64,000 bases of DNA from Sambucus nigra. Its lineage: Eukaryota > Streptophyta > Magnoliopsida > Dipsacales > Adoxaceae. Below are positions 1-11,824 of the stretch, piece after piece (position 1 is the stretch's first letter; each line of letters begins with the position of its first letter). The stretch spans positions 1,545,001-1,609,000 of the forward strand of contig CASBWL010000047.1 of assembly GCA_949130495.1 (NCBI GenBank), given 5' to 3'. The notes beneath the pieces were generated by a model. It did not search any database. It was not told the DNA's origin and worked only from the letters and a program-made list of their open reading frames with translations. Made by a program: the position numbers and the translations under genes.

Positions 1-178
1 GAACCGCCCCGTTACACTACTCCTGACAATGTCACGACTAGAGATCCATTATGACATATAGAATTACTTCTCTCAAATCTAGACATGGCACTGCGTTTCG
101 TGCGTGAGGCGTCTCGCCAAGCGAAATCCAAACAAGGAACCACCTCGTTACACTACTCCTGGGCAATGTCGATCCTAG
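1..178 (-). repeat. LTR module M2, two tandem copies (one partial)
   Basis: Base 85-178 carries the words GCGTCTCGCCAAGCGAAATC and CAAACAAGGAACC, followed by a GTTACACTACTCCT word. The same GTTACACTACTCCT word opens the window at 11-24, so M2 is repeated with a spacing of about 150 bp. The same module appears in the other subfamily II LTRs of the window. Its function is unknown. Confidence 0.7.
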
Positions 179-1159
179 AGATCCATAATCCTTAACATAC
201 GATTTAATAATACCATTACTACTAAACTTTTAACTACAAGATGAAAACAACTAAAAATCTCCTATAATATCCTTGGTATGATGTAAATGAAGTATTCCTC
301 AAATACGATACATCAACCCCCAATAAATCTGGTACACCATAATCATCCAAGATGTACTCCGTAGAAATACCATATCCTTTCATCTAGGATATATAAATAT
401 ATATATAGGTATTTTATTCTCACCATATATATATACATGCCATCATCCATACCCATGACCAAGTGTACATACCATATATGATGTACAGTGGCCATGCACA
501 TATAATACTCGGCTATATATAGCGCCGATAAAACTACATCAATGCTATCATCTTCCCAGAGTCTGGCTCACGTAAACCCAAAAATCCAAAAATCTAGGTT
601 TTTGTATTTATACCCAAAAATCCATTTCTTTACCCCACAAATTATGAAATGAAATACACAAATAGCTATTTAGCAAGATTAAACACTTGCCTCAGATTTG
701 TAGAGGTTGGATCGTCCTCGATGTCGCAGGTCGGCCGGAAATCCCCAAGCTTTTCATCCTCTCTCTCTTCCTTTCTTCTTCTTTCTCTTCTTCTTTTCTC
801 TCTAGGGCTTTTTCTCTCTTTCTCTCAAATGAGAATGGCTTAATCCGTAAGCCACATAAACCTTTAAAACAAAATCCCAATTTTACATGTTAATACACAC
901 TTTAAATGACTCGTTTACTCCAATTCAAGTCAAAATAACCTAAAAACATTCCGGAGCCGAAATAAGACCCAATGACAGTCATTTTGACTATCTCGACCCT
1001 TCTGGGATCGATGGTACCCTCAGAATCATCATCCGGAGTACTTTAAAATATTCTCTATTTTTGGGCCTCAATTCCCAAATTTTGAAATTCTCCAATTTAA
1101 TTAAATTTTATTTTCCCAAACTTTAATTTCTTAGTCTCCAAAAATCGAGGGTTGTTACA
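1..1159 (-). mobile_element. Ty3/gypsy LTR, subfamily II, cut by window start
   Basis: The plus strand ends in GGGTTGTTACA at 1159, the reverse complement of the TGTAACAACCC start shared by the other LTRs here, so the LTR runs leftwards off the window. From right to left it shows the conserved block near 950-1020, a pyrimidine tract at 745-810 (GA-rich in element sense), the M0 motif at 684-693 and M2 at 85-178, with a second M2 entering at base 1. No purine tract follows the right end, so this is a solo LTR or the 5' LTR of a minus-strand element. It interrupts a copia RNase H domain. Confidence 0.8.
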
Positions 1160-1675
1160 ACCTACACCTCACAAAATTATCCTCATTTCACTTACAAGCC
1201 TTCACTGATTCGGATTGGGCTGGTTGCATTGATGATCGTAAATCCACAGGTGGGTTTGCTATTTTTCTTGGCACTAATCTCATTTCTTAGCAATCCAAGA
1301 AGCAAAAGACCGTTTCCCGATCATCCACTGAGGCCGAATACAAAGATCTATCAGATGTCTCTGTTGAATTAATTTGGCTCCAATCATTACTAACTGAACT
1401 AAATATTCCCCCTCAAAAAACTCCCATACTTTGGTGTGATAATATTGGTGCCACATATCTTTCGACAAACCCAGTTTTTCATGCACGTTCCAAACATGTT
1501 GAAATTGATTTTCATTGTGTCCATGATCAAGATGCCAAGAAAGCCCTTCAACTTCAATTCATTTCTACGGATGATCAACTTGCTGACATCTTCGCCAAAG
1601 GACTTTCATCTACAAAATTTTAGTTCATTCGAGACAACTTAATGCTTCAATCACGTTTACCATCAACTTGCGGGG
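1160..1675 (+). pseudogene. Ty1/copia RNase H domain remnant
   Basis: The frame reads [20 protein letters not shown], then [45 protein letters not shown] and [12 protein letters not shown]. These are the ordered hallmark blocks of copia RNase H, the domain that degrades RNA in the RNA-DNA hybrid. In-frame stops lie at about 1288 (before QSKKQK) and 1621, and the 5' side is cut by the LTR ending at 1159. No reverse transcriptase remains in the window, so this is a dead fragment. Confidence 0.9.
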
Positions 1676-1929
1676 GCATGTTAACCAGTCAATAACTGTT
1701 CGTAAAAGGCTGCACAATTTCAGCAACATTCCATTGCAAGTTTACGCTCACAGCTCACATTTAAATTAAAATTGTTGTTTCATCTTCTCTTGTAAATAGG
1801 AACTGCTATTCTATAAACCAAGGACTGTAGCTGATCATTTGATATATAAAAAACATACAAAATATACCTTTCTCTACTATCTCTTTCAATACCTACTTTT
1901 GTCGCAAAACTGTTATTAAATCTGTCAAG
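1667..1929 (+). mobile_element. Ty1/copia polypurine tract and 3' LTR
   Basis: Right after the pol end comes a purine tract, GCGGGGGCATG, and then TGTTAACCAG at 1679, as expected for a copia 3' LTR start. A TATA-like GATATATAAAAAAC lies near 1838-1855. The 3' boundary is uncertain; I place it at a CTGTCA near 1929. Confidence 0.6.
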
Positions 1930-2625
1930 AACTCAACTAAAATATTTTCTAGTTAAAATGTAAACTCGGGAACAATATCGTAGATAGATTAATTAAAAGT
2001 TGAGCACCCTAAACCATATGAGAATGATTGGGTTGGTGTTTTTTCTACAGGAATGTTCAAGTAATGTCCTATAATTTTTACCATATGAGAGTTTATATAA
2101 TTTGCATACTTCAATTTTAATTGGAAGGAATGGAAATTATTTGATAAATCCATCAAATTACTATTTCTCTTTTTTTTTGTACGTCTTTTCCACATAAATT
2201 TTTTTTTTAGCATCATTGTCTTGGAGGTTTTCTATATTTCTTAAGCACGAGGTATTGGGTATCAAAATTAAATGCTTTATTATATAGAAATTATATTACT
2301 GAATAATTTAGTTTGGATTTGTTTGCACACCACTGATCAGTTGAATGAAACCATTAAATTGTTATTAAACAATTATTGCAGACATAGTGGATGACTATCT
2401 TCTCTTACATATATATTTGACATTTAATTAGGTTAGATATTAACCCAGATCACACCCATTTTGTGGGTTAATATAATTTTTGTTGGGATAAAAAATAGTC
2501 GAACAAAAGAATTATTAACAATAAACAAAATAAAACAATAAATGTTGTGGAGTAGCAGTTCAGTAATTATAAAAGGAAGGGAAGAACAAAGTAAAAAAGA
2601 ATAATAGAAACAAACTACAATAAAA
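1930..2625. other. AT-rich intergenic sequence, nothing recognised
   Basis: I see no domain, transposon end or RNA gene here. The short open frames at 1989-2216 and 2433-2660 are low-complexity and unsupported. Confidence 0.5.
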
Positions 2626-3330
2626 ATGAAACTTGCATCATTATTAAAAAAAATATGCAATCTGAACTCAAACTACAGACCAGTTGACCCTCTAGGGACC
2701 GTCACAATTGCCTCAGACCATTCTTCAACACCCAAAGTTGATCTCATCGAAGCGTCTACTTTGGACCGAGATAAGAAATATAAACTCAAGCCTTCTACTA
2801 AATCGAACAATACCTTGGAGAACACTGAGCGGAAGGATATTGTTGTGTTAGAGAAAAATAATTAGAATATGACTAAAACATTAGGTACAAATTTGCAATA
2901 TAGTTACATTTAAGAGATGAAGAAGAAGGTAGAGAAAGATGTAAAGGGGGGATCATCTGGTTCTCTAAGGCCAACCCAATTTTCTGCACCCTCGAGTTCA
3001 AATTCGAGTTTGAAGGTTAGCCTTTTCGTCCATTTGGGACTAATAAACCTGCTAGGCTATCAGATGAAACTTTAGGTGTTTTTGATCTAAAAGGAACTAT
3101 GTACCAAAATGAAAGTAAAAGAAGGAACTATTAACAAAAATGAAATTAAAGATATCCACACTGGTGGGGATTCTTAAAAAAAACATCAAAACTTTGTTGA
3201 TGCTTTGCCCAGATCAAATATTAGATTTTATTGCCAGAAATTCCTACACTGAATTTCTTTGATACATCGTGATGCACAAGATAATTATCCATGTCTCAAG
3301 AACAAAACAACAACGTTACAAATCTCATAA
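2626..3330 (+). pseudogene. Possible decayed coding remnant, family unknown
   Basis: Several stretches read like ordinary protein in shifting frames. One runs 79 codons from 2626 (contains DHSSTPKVDLIEAS). Another, near 3020-3130, contains PFRPFGTNKPARLSDETLG and then VFDLKGTMYQNESK. The composition is less biased than the surrounding AT-rich DNA, and several frameshifts or lost introns would be needed to link them. I do not recognise the family. It may be a host gene fragment or chance. Confidence 0.3.
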
Positions 3331-3659
3331 CTGAGAGAGAATGGATGGTTTGTAATTACACACTTAACCCCTGCCATGATTTGGCTTGTAATTCCTAATA
3401 TGAAAGAGGGGAAGAAAAATTCAGGAGTAAGAAGGACTTGAAGAGGGAAAAGTTGATATGTGAAATATATTTTATATCGTTTAGACATAATGGATGGCTT
3501 GATGGATAAATCAAAGACACCCGATGCAATTAAAAAAGAGGAGGGAAATGTGGAAAAAACAAAAAGGCCTTATTAAATTAAAGAAAGAGAAAGGAAGTGA
3601 TACAGCTTTTGGCAATTGTAAAGTCAAGTGATAATAATAGTTAACATTAAATTTTCCTC

Positions 3660-4780
3660 ATTAACCTCTAATACTATCGGATTAGAGGTATAATATTGAT
3701 ATTGTTTTTATAATCTAATATTTGATAGATATTAAACAACATGCCTAGTAGTTATCTAATTTAGGATATACTTCCAAATTCCAAATGGTTTAATTCTATG
3801 GGCTATATATTAAATACTTAACATAAATAACAATTGGTCTTGTGGAGTAAAAACACTCTTTTAATCGAGAGGTGTTGGGGTTCAAAACATGTAGGATACT
3901 CGCTTGGAGTATTTTATTCGAAAAACCCTATGGCATATGTTTCAATGGGAAAGGTTAGCCCCACTTTGTGCCACTCGTCTTTAATAAATTATATATCTTC
4001 AATTGGAATTTCAAATTATAGTTTTTTATTCGAAAAATCGAATACAAAATAGTTACTAAGTATGCCATATAAGTAGTGTAAATAGATTTAAGCTATTTTT
4101 AAAATCAATTATAAACGTGTTAAATATTTAAGAAGTCCAAAAATTAATAAGTTTCCTAAGTCACAATTTATATATATCATATGCGTTAATAAGTAGCGAC
4201 ATAAAAATTATATTTTGAAAATAGTACATATGAATATTGGTTTTTATACATAGTTAAATTTTAAAAACAAAAAAATAAATCGTATACATAACTAATTTCC
4301 TATTTTACACCTAAATATATATTTATTTCAAGATTGGATTTTTCCTAAAACCATTAAAAGTGAAATCTATTAAATGTGTTAATGCCATATGGTTGTCTAA
4401 AGAAATATTATTTTAAAAAGGTAAATTTTTTTTATTGAAACCAGAAAATGAAATTGAATTATAAGATAATTCAAAAAATATTAATTATAGTTTTAATAAA
4501 TAACGATAAAAAAGTAAAGTCATTAAAACCCATTTGTCTTCTTACTTGTATGAATTAATGAATAGGAAATAAGTGTTGACCCCTCGTTGCCAAAGTTGTA
4601 TAAAGTTTTATATGTAGCTATCATTTCACATAATTGTGGATACATGGATATTTTAATTTTTTAAGTAGTATAGTTTGTGGTATAGTTCTTGTCCAATGTC
4701 ATTGCATAAACATCCGCAAATATCTTGTATACTTCAATCGTCAATAAGTAATCTTAATTAATAAATTGCACGTTTTAATC
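3660..4780. repeat. Diverged copy of the 11160-11710 repeat, rearranged
   Basis: Words such as AAACAACATGCCTAGTAG (near 3735), the tRNA-like repeat, GCCAAAGTTGTATAAA (near 4590) and TAAACATCCGCAA (near 4705) recur at 11160-11710, 47400-47900 and 61150-61640. Here the two halves are in the opposite order, and the AT-rich stretch 4080-4560 between them has no match I can see. Confidence 0.5.
3835..3888 (+). repeat. tRNA-like (SINE-like) repeat, copy 1
   Basis: An A-box-like TGGTCTTGTGG is followed 33 bases later by a B-box-like GGTTCAAAAC. Between them is a hairpin, ACACTCTT..AAGAGGTGT in its best copies. Three better copies lie at 11597, 47839 and 61569, each followed by an A-rich run. This fits a tRNA-derived SINE head, but the copies sit inside larger repeats, so independent mobility is not shown. 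Confidence 0.4.
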
Positions 4781-4784
4781 TCCA

Positions 4785-5060
4785 CGTGGGACCATATATA
4801 AAAATAGTTAGCCCTTTTGCATTCTCTTAAATTTAATGCATAAGGGTGAACAACGTATACTGCAAGTTAATGTTTGGGAGAAATGTATGATTTGGAAAGC
4901 CAAAAGGTTATTCATAATTGAGTAAATCCCTTTATTTTGAAGCGTGAATGACTATAGACGTCTTAGTGGGTACTCTTTTTTACCAAGGGCGTTATATATA
5001 TATTTTTTATTGATTCACTCCTATATTATTTGACAATTGATTAATTATAACTTTTATTAT
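4785..5060. repeat. Repeat block H, copy 1
   Basis: Closely matches 30594-30900: TAGTTAGCCCTTTTGCATTC, GGAAAGCCAAAAGGTTATTC and GACTATAGACGTCTTAGTGG occur in the same order. In the second copy this block is the upstream region of the Lys/Glu-rich ORF; here no such ORF follows. Confidence 0.75.
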
Positions 5061-5170
5061 CAAGACATTACACTTATTTCACTAACTTTAGATGCTACAT
5101 TACTAACGATTAGTTTTAAGCCCTGCGCGATCAGCGGATGTGTTATAATTTTATTTGTAGAGTACATGCG

Positions 5171-5188
5171 ATATATATATATATATAT
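5171..5188. repeat. (AT)n microsatellite
   Basis: A perfect AT dinucleotide run, next to the poly(A)-like end of the neighbouring LINE-like element. Confidence 0.9.
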
Positions 5189-5190
5189 TA

Positions 5191-6110
5191 CTTTTTTTTA
5201 TAAGTAAATGATATATAAAACCAAACCGCTTAAGGGAGCGAAACCCGTATACACGGAGTATACAACACAACCAATAGAAAGAAAAAAAATAAAAAATAAA
5301 AGGCATCCACCAAAACACAACAACCACCTATGACAACTCAAAGAAAACCACTAACTCAAGAAAAAAACTCTGAGGATGCCAACAAGCGCCTATAGATTCT
5401 ACCACCCCCACCACACAACGAACCAAAAACACCACAAAACACGAACAACCACCAGACAAACGATCCTGAAAAGCGCCACAAAAAGTCGTCTACAACAAAC
5501 CTGGACATGCAAGAGAAAGACCACGTACTCACACCAACCAGAGAAAAGACAATCCCAGACTCCACCAAAACAATAACCCCACCCGTAGCAAACAAAGTGC
5601 ACAGAGTGGACAACTAAGACCTACGTCCTCCCATAACCTCCTAGTTTCTCGAAAAGTAAACTCGCCTTACTCTCATTCCCCTCGAAGGTGACCCTGACCA
5701 TCTTACTGGAACCTAACAAATTCTCTGTCCATCCCATCGGGTCCTTTTCCCCCCTTCCCCCTTCCCCTCTCCAAACGCTTATTCCTGCCTAGATATTCCG
5801 ATATCCACCCAAATTTTAGAATTAGTCAACTTAGTATAAACAAATCCCTTGCTTCCTTCTCCGACTGCTTGAAAAGCATCCAAATCAACCTTCGAAAAGT
5901 CATTTCCGCAATAATTACTTACACACTCACTAGCTACATCTTTAGCCATTTTTTTACCACAAATAACTACTGGTCGCTCTCCTGACTCCATACGAGCAAT
6001 ATTTTTGTTGACTAATCCCTCCACGCTTCCCAACCCCGACGACTCAACAAAGTGATTCGTATATACACTACCTGCTCTCCCCACACCACTAGTTTCTCCA
6101 TAATAAAAAA
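5191..6110 (-). mobile_element. LINE-like retroelement remnant with 3' tail
   Basis: Read on the minus strand, the left end is TGTATACTCCGTGTATACGG, then GTTTCGCTCCCTTAAG, then ACTTATAAAAAAAAG. This is the type of 3' tail that ends many plant L1-like LINEs. Upstream (5779-6084) is an open stretch of about 100 codons containing RPVVICGKKMAKDVASECVS and KGFVYTKLTNSKIWVDIG, then a stop, then KMVRVTFEGNESKASLLFEK. I see no reverse transcriptase. It could be a LINE first-ORF fragment or a captured gene. The tail gives the main support. Confidence 0.45.
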
Positions 6111-6279
6111 AATGATTGGGCCCCTACTCTGTCACCACCCTCCATGGACTCGCTTCCGTTGGAACCCCCAAATTTAAATTGATTAGGAAAAATACCATTG
6201 TTTGGGACAAGAGTCAAAAGTGGCATAGGAAAAGTAACCACCGTCTCTTATGTGCCTATAAAATCTTTCACACGATCCA

Positions 6280-7170
6280 CTTAATGATTAATGGATGTGG
6301 GTCTGCGCCACAAATCGATTTTAAATTTTTTTTTTTATTTTCATAAAAGCTATTTTTTTAATAAAAGAAGTTTGATAAAAAAATCTTTTACTTTTGTCAA
6401 AATTGTTTCTTTATTGTTGAAAACATCTTTTTGCTAAAAAAATATTTTCTCTTTTGTTATTGTTGTGTCGTGTCATATGTATCGGTTGAGATATGCTGAC
6501 ATGACATGTTCGATTGGTAATTGTCTTATGAATGTGGAGTCACGCTAGCGACAATAACCAGCGTCGCGATCGGCACCATACATTTTTTAGAAATATATAT
6601 AGTTGTTGCCTTGTTAAAAAAAAAGGAAAAAGCAGTTTTAACTAAACCAATAAAAAATTAATAAAAAAAATGTTTTTAGCAAAATAAATTGTTTTGACTA
6701 GTTTAAACACACAACAAATAGTTTTTAACACAAAAAAAAATTGTTTGGCCAAAACATAAAAACACATTTTTTATCAAAGTAAAAAGAAAAAAAAGTTTTA
6801 GACATTTTAACATCAATTTTTATGTGTCAATCGCGACAATGGTTATTGTTAGCGTATCGCAACAAGTGATGTTAGCTTATTGCAATCGACACATATGACA
6901 CGACATGACAAAAACAAAAGAAAAACATTTTTGTACCAAAAAATGTATTGAAGAATAAAAAACAATTTTGACAAAAACAAAAGGTTTTTTTCAAAGATAA
7001 AAACATTTTTCAAACTAGTTTTAAAACAAAAAATAGATTTTAGCGAGAAAAGAAGAACAATTTTATCGAAAAAATAAATAATAGTTTTTATCAAAATAAA
7101 AAAAGTTTTTAAATCGATTTGTTAGTGTCGCTAGTGCGATCCCACATCCATTAAATATTGCGGATCCGTG
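6280..7170. mobile_element. Foldback element A, copy alpha
   Basis: The two ends are inverted repeats: CACGATCCACTTAATGATTA at the left pairs with CATTAAATATTGCGGATCCG at the right. Inside, the inversion continues: GTGTCGTGTCATATGTATCG at about 6466 mirrors the CGACACATATGACACGACAT word near 6888. The whole unit could fold into one long imperfect hairpin. It has no coding capacity. Better-preserved copies are at 27941 and 39717. Confidence 0.7.
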
Positions 7171-7199
7171 CTAGCGACAATAACTGTTGCCTACAACAC

Positions 7200-7640
7200 G
7201 AACATGTCTAAAAGAAAAACGGCATAATGGGAACTCTTATTTAGGCAAAAATTATATCATCTGTATTGTGTCGTATTTTAATTGATTCGTGGCCATTTAA
7301 AGAAAATCAGAATTTGTGTTGCCTCGTTTTATTTTTAATTGGTCGTATTAGTGTTAGGAAAAAAAAGTTAAGGTCATGTTCTGTTTTAATTGGTTCGTAT
7401 TGTGTTGCATTTTTAAAAAAAGTTAAGGTCATGTTCTGTTTTAATTGGTTCGTATATATGTTTCGTATTATGTTGCATTTTTTTTATTCATGCTCGTGCT
7501 TAAAAAAAATTGGAATTGGTGTTGTCTCGTGTTATTTTTAAATGGTCGCGTTTGTGTTTGGTAAATAAAAATGAAGGTCATAATCGAATTTAATTGGTTC
7601 GTGATCGTGTTAGATAAATAAAATAAAATCTTATTGTGTC
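7200..7640. repeat. Degenerate tandem repeat T, copy alpha
   Basis: Variants of TTTTAATTGGTTCGT, GTGTTAGGAAAAAAAAGT and AAGGTCATGTTCTG recur roughly every 50-75 bp. The same tract follows foldback copies beta and gamma, so it belongs to the same larger unit. Confidence 0.6.
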
Positions 7641-8020
7641 GTATTTTAATCGAGTCTTCTTCATATTTAGAAATTAATTTATAATATTTTAAAATTATTT
7701 ATTTGAAATTAAAATGAAAATTAAAATAGCAGAGAAAAAAATAGTTATAATTAAAATTTTGTCCATTAAACTCCAACCCATCCAACAAGAAGAATAAGGA
7801 ACATAAATTATTATGACAAATCAACTTGTTCAAAATTGAAGTTGCATGCCATGTCAGCCGGTTGAGTTAGGCGGTAAGCTTTTGCGGGTACATAAAGCAT
7901 TTTCTTATTGAAAAATATCACAAATATTTTTTATACATTACAAAATTTCATCTAAAAATAAATTTTTTCCTAGATATATTGTGAAAAAAATATTAATTAT
8001 GCATTACGTAATTTAATTTA
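7641..8020. repeat. Repeat block E, copy alpha-left
   Basis: Shared words are ATTTTGTCCATTAAACTCCA, CCATGTCAGCCGGTTGAGTT and AGGCGGTAAGCTTTTGC. Block E occurs six times in the window (also 11825, 29230, 44826, 48066 and 61801) and flanks the B-C segment on both sides as a direct repeat. Confidence 0.75.
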
Positions 8021-8284
8021 GAGTGTAAAGTCTCGAGACACTTCTCCTTGTCAGATGTAACTTTTGAAAATTCTTCACTGGCACACCCACCACTATCAAA
8101 TGCAATTTTGTTAATAGTACCTCACTTGAGGCATTTGTTCCAGTGCTTTTTACTAAGCAAACTACATACGTTAGACATGGACTGATTTTTAAGGCATCAC
8201 CCTGACCCAAGCATCTTGTTCACTAATTAATGATCCATTAGATGTGCATAAAGCGTGACACATATATTTATATCTTTTTTTAGC
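8021..8284. repeat. Repeat block B, copy alpha
   Basis: About 260 bp nearly identical to 45279-45540. A 65-codon minus-strand frame (8013-8210) is open in both copies, but I recognise no protein and do not call a gene. Confidence 0.7.
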
Positions 8285-8299
8285 AGAAAATTCTTATTT

Positions 8300-9018
<719 letters not shown>

Positions 9019-9324
9019 TCTTATTCACCATATATTTTTCATCATTAAATTTTGTCCTCCTTAATTTATAACCAATTTTTAGGAAAGTATAAAATAGATT
9101 TTATAAAATATACATGACTTATTTTTATTTATTTTAGGGAATTTTTTTATTTGTTTGCGCTTTTTTTTTTTTAATGTCAACATGATATTTGGTGATATAT
9201 ACGTGTGAGGGACCCTAATTTGAAAAAATATGTATGTGAATCGGAGCAAAAACTAATAATGGTCAAGTAATAAGATGGAAAACTCTCAATTTTTTTTTCT
9301 TGAAAAACGTAAACTCTCATAATT
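9019..9324. repeat. Block C, left end, copy alpha
   Basis: Matches 56168-56478 and 45568-45868 closely (for example CTCCTTAATTTATAACCAAT). It stops abruptly at about 9324, where the sequence jumps into the middle of an LTR. Confidence 0.75.
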
Positions 9325-10653
9325 GGCATCAATTACATTTCATGGATGGAAGAAGGGAAATGGGATATATGGTACAAAAATATTTTTCTGCTAATAAAAA
9401 TGACTTTTGATTTACACTTCCTGGAGGGAAGAAGGGAAGTGGGATTTTATGAAAAAGGTTAAAGCATTTTTATGTTAATAAAACTTGCTTTAAAAATGTA
9501 TTCTTCCTGGATGGAAGAAAGGAAATAAAATTGGTAAAGAAATTGTATAATTGAGATTAATAGGTAAACATTTGATAAAATGTTGTACCATTTATGTATA
9601 TTCCTAAGAAAGAAATAGGAATGGTACATAAAGAGTTATGAGATTGAAATGGTAAACATTTAATAAAATGTTGTACGATTTATATATATTCCTAAAGAAA
9701 TAATTAGGAATTCTGCTTTTAGATGGTAAATGAATTTACTTTTATTTCCGTGAGTAGTTGTAGATGATATGCACACACATATACATATATATTAATTATG
9801 TGCTTAGGGTCTAATGGATCTCAATGATCAACCTTGCCTAAGTAGTAGTGTATCGGGGGGGGGGGGGGGGGGTTCCTTGTTTGGATTTCGCTTCGCGAGA
9901 CACCCCACGCACGAATAGGGCATAGTGTTGAGACTGGGGAAAAGTTAGCCCTTAGTACTTTGGGCTAATTGGAACATCATCATGATATTGCGCTAGGTTG
10001 CTTTTAGACTGAGAGGTGAGAAATATTATTGTTAATTACGAGAGAAATACACACTTAACTGTCATGCATTTTAGTCACATGGGAATCATATCAACCCGGG
10101 CCCTGACGTGTTTATATTTCTTGCTTCTGCATATACTACTTACCGTACAGGTGCTCTACGGCATGGACACCCGTATTTACATTTCCATTCCAGTTGTCAA
10201 GGAGCTACAACATATTGAAAATGTTGTAGGGTACTTGTATTAGGCGCTTCTTTCTATTGTACTCTTTTTATGTTCAGTATATTTATTCGGGCGTGTTTTG
10301 CCCAAGGTATTGCAGTCATTCATTATAGTGTAAATATTGAATTGTAATACTCGATGTACTATTTGTATTTGACTGTTCACCGACAGCTTATTCGGTGATA
10401 TTTATTATATTGTCATTCGTTAACCATTGATTTTTGATATCCACCGTTTTTATAAATGGGATTGTCTAAGCGTTTTACTTTTACTTACAATTTTATTTTT
10501 TTTACATTGACAGTCCGTTTCCTAATATGATTGGTGGTTATCTCGTACTATTATTTTAATCGACAGTGATGCTGAGAATGGACCATCTATGATTCCTGTG
10601 ATTATTAGAGTATTGGGCTGGCCACCTATTATTTTAGTAGGCGGGTTGTCACA
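9325..10653 (+). mobile_element. Right part of a subfamily II solo LTR (alpha)
   Basis: Nearly identical to 59320-60637 of the intact solo LTR in copy delta, with the same right end (GGGTTGTCACA) and the same following TGGGC. The left 1.8 kb of the LTR and about 1 kb of flank are deleted. It carries M2 at about 9850-9935, the M3 CTGAC and a CAG/GTGCTC junction at 10150. A 75-codon frame at 10016-10243 recurs in three LTRs but is not considered a gene. Confidence 0.85.
9851..9935 (+). repeat. LTR module M2 with expanded G run
   Basis: Contains GATTTCGCTTCGCGAGACAC and CCCACGCACGAA. The preceding run of G is 18 long (9855-9872) against 7 in the delta copy (59853-59859). Confidence 0.8.
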
Positions 10654-11148
10654 TGGGCTTTCTTCTATTATTTTTTTTGTGGGACATAGTAGACTTTGTA
10701 CGCATGTATATGAAATACTTCCTATTTGAATTCGTTCAAAAACTACAAGCAGAACATCGCATCACAACAAAGAGAATCTTTCTTCTGAAATTCATTTATA
10801 CATATACTGGTAAGATTTTTTCGGACAAAAATAACTATTAATTAAATTATTTTGTTGTTGTTATTTTAGTTACTATTATTATTACTACTATTCTATTCAT
10901 TGTGATGAATCTGACCACGATATTTAATCACGCTCTCGATGTAACGGTAAAGGCAAAATTATTATAACCGTAGATAAAAATCCAAGTAAAACATGTGTGT
11001 AATATTAAATTAATTAATTTGTATTTTTTATCACACGCAATTTTTTATTGCGTTGTAAATTTTTATTTCACCCTTTTTTTTATAGGCGATTGACGTGATG
11101 AACGAGATCGATCCAAGTTAGACCGCAATAATGGGTGACGGTGATTAA
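10654..11148 (+). pseudogene. Three-exon gene remnant, copy alpha
   Basis: Two intron-like gaps with GT..AG ends separate open segments: exon 10654-10809 (contains QKLQAEHRITTKR), donor GTAAGA, acceptor TTATTTTAG, exon 10870-10946 (contains MNLTTIFNHALDVT), donor GTAAAG, acceptor TTTATAG, exon 11086-11148 (starts AIDVMNEIDPS). Phases join without frameshift. Here the expected Trp after DPS is a TAG stop, and the LTR insertion lies exactly at the first acceptor. The two middle segments are hydrophobic. I do not recognise the family. Confidence 0.5.
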
Positions 11149-11824
11149 GAGGAGAACTAATTTATGGACTTTTACACGTTCGGGAAATTACTATCTATAT
11201 AATAAGCACCACATGGGTGAACATGGAGTGTTTTTAATATTATTGGCTATGAACTTATGAAAATAAAGGCCATGGATGTCAAAGTTGTATAAAACTTTAT
11301 GTAAAGCGTCACTTTCACATAGTTATGCGTATGTGAAAAATAAATAGCTATGGATGTTTGATTTTACATATTTGTTATGTTTTATTGTGTATAGTGCTTA
11401 TGTAATGTTCTTACGTAAACATCCGCAATTAATATATTGTGAAACGTTCTTATGTGTGTTATACTATTTTTAGAATCTACTATTTGAGAGCTACTAAACA
11501 ACATGCCTAGTAACTATCTACTCCATCATATCCTTCCAAATTTAGAAAGGTATAAGTCTATGGGCAATACACGTAATAATTTCTACAAATGACCTTTGGT
11601 CTTGTGGATATGAAAACACTCTCTTAATCAAGAGGTGTTGGGTTCAAAACAACTAGGACGCTCCCTGGGAGTATTTTCTTAAAAAAAAACCTATGGGGTT
11701 TGATTCAAGGCATGACAAACTGTGGATATATAGAACTAAACAAATGAAATATCAAGCAAACGAATGTGCTGTTCTCATTGTGAACTTTGTATATTCAAAA
11801 CTTCTATATAAAAATTAGTTCAAG
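11149..11824. repeat. Repeat block with tRNA-like copy, alpha
   Basis: Runs in parallel with 47376-48065 and 61137-61800. No coding region is visible. The tRNA-like segment is listed separately. Confidence 0.7.
11597..11650 (+). repeat. tRNA-like (SINE-like) repeat, copy 2
   Basis: A-box-like TGGTCTTGTGG at 11597-11607 and B-box-like GGTTCAAAAC at 11641-11650, with the hairpin ACACTCTCTT/AAGAGGTGT between them. An A run follows near 11680. No acceptor stem is present, so it is not a tRNA gene. Confidence 0.4.

Noticed and set aside
8013..8210. 65-codon minus-strand frame shared with 45268-45465
   Set aside because: Both copies belong to repeat block B; no family recognised, no promoter or start context, and only two recent copies.
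10016..10243. A 75-codon frame seen in three LTRs (also 49822-50049 and 60003-60230)
   Set aside because: It overlaps the M3/M4 region of the LTR; amino acid changes are as frequent as base changes, and the frame is a by-product of LTR similarity.
11597..11650. Functional tRNA gene
   Set aside because: No acceptor stem, D-arm or standard anticodon loop; only box-like words are present.
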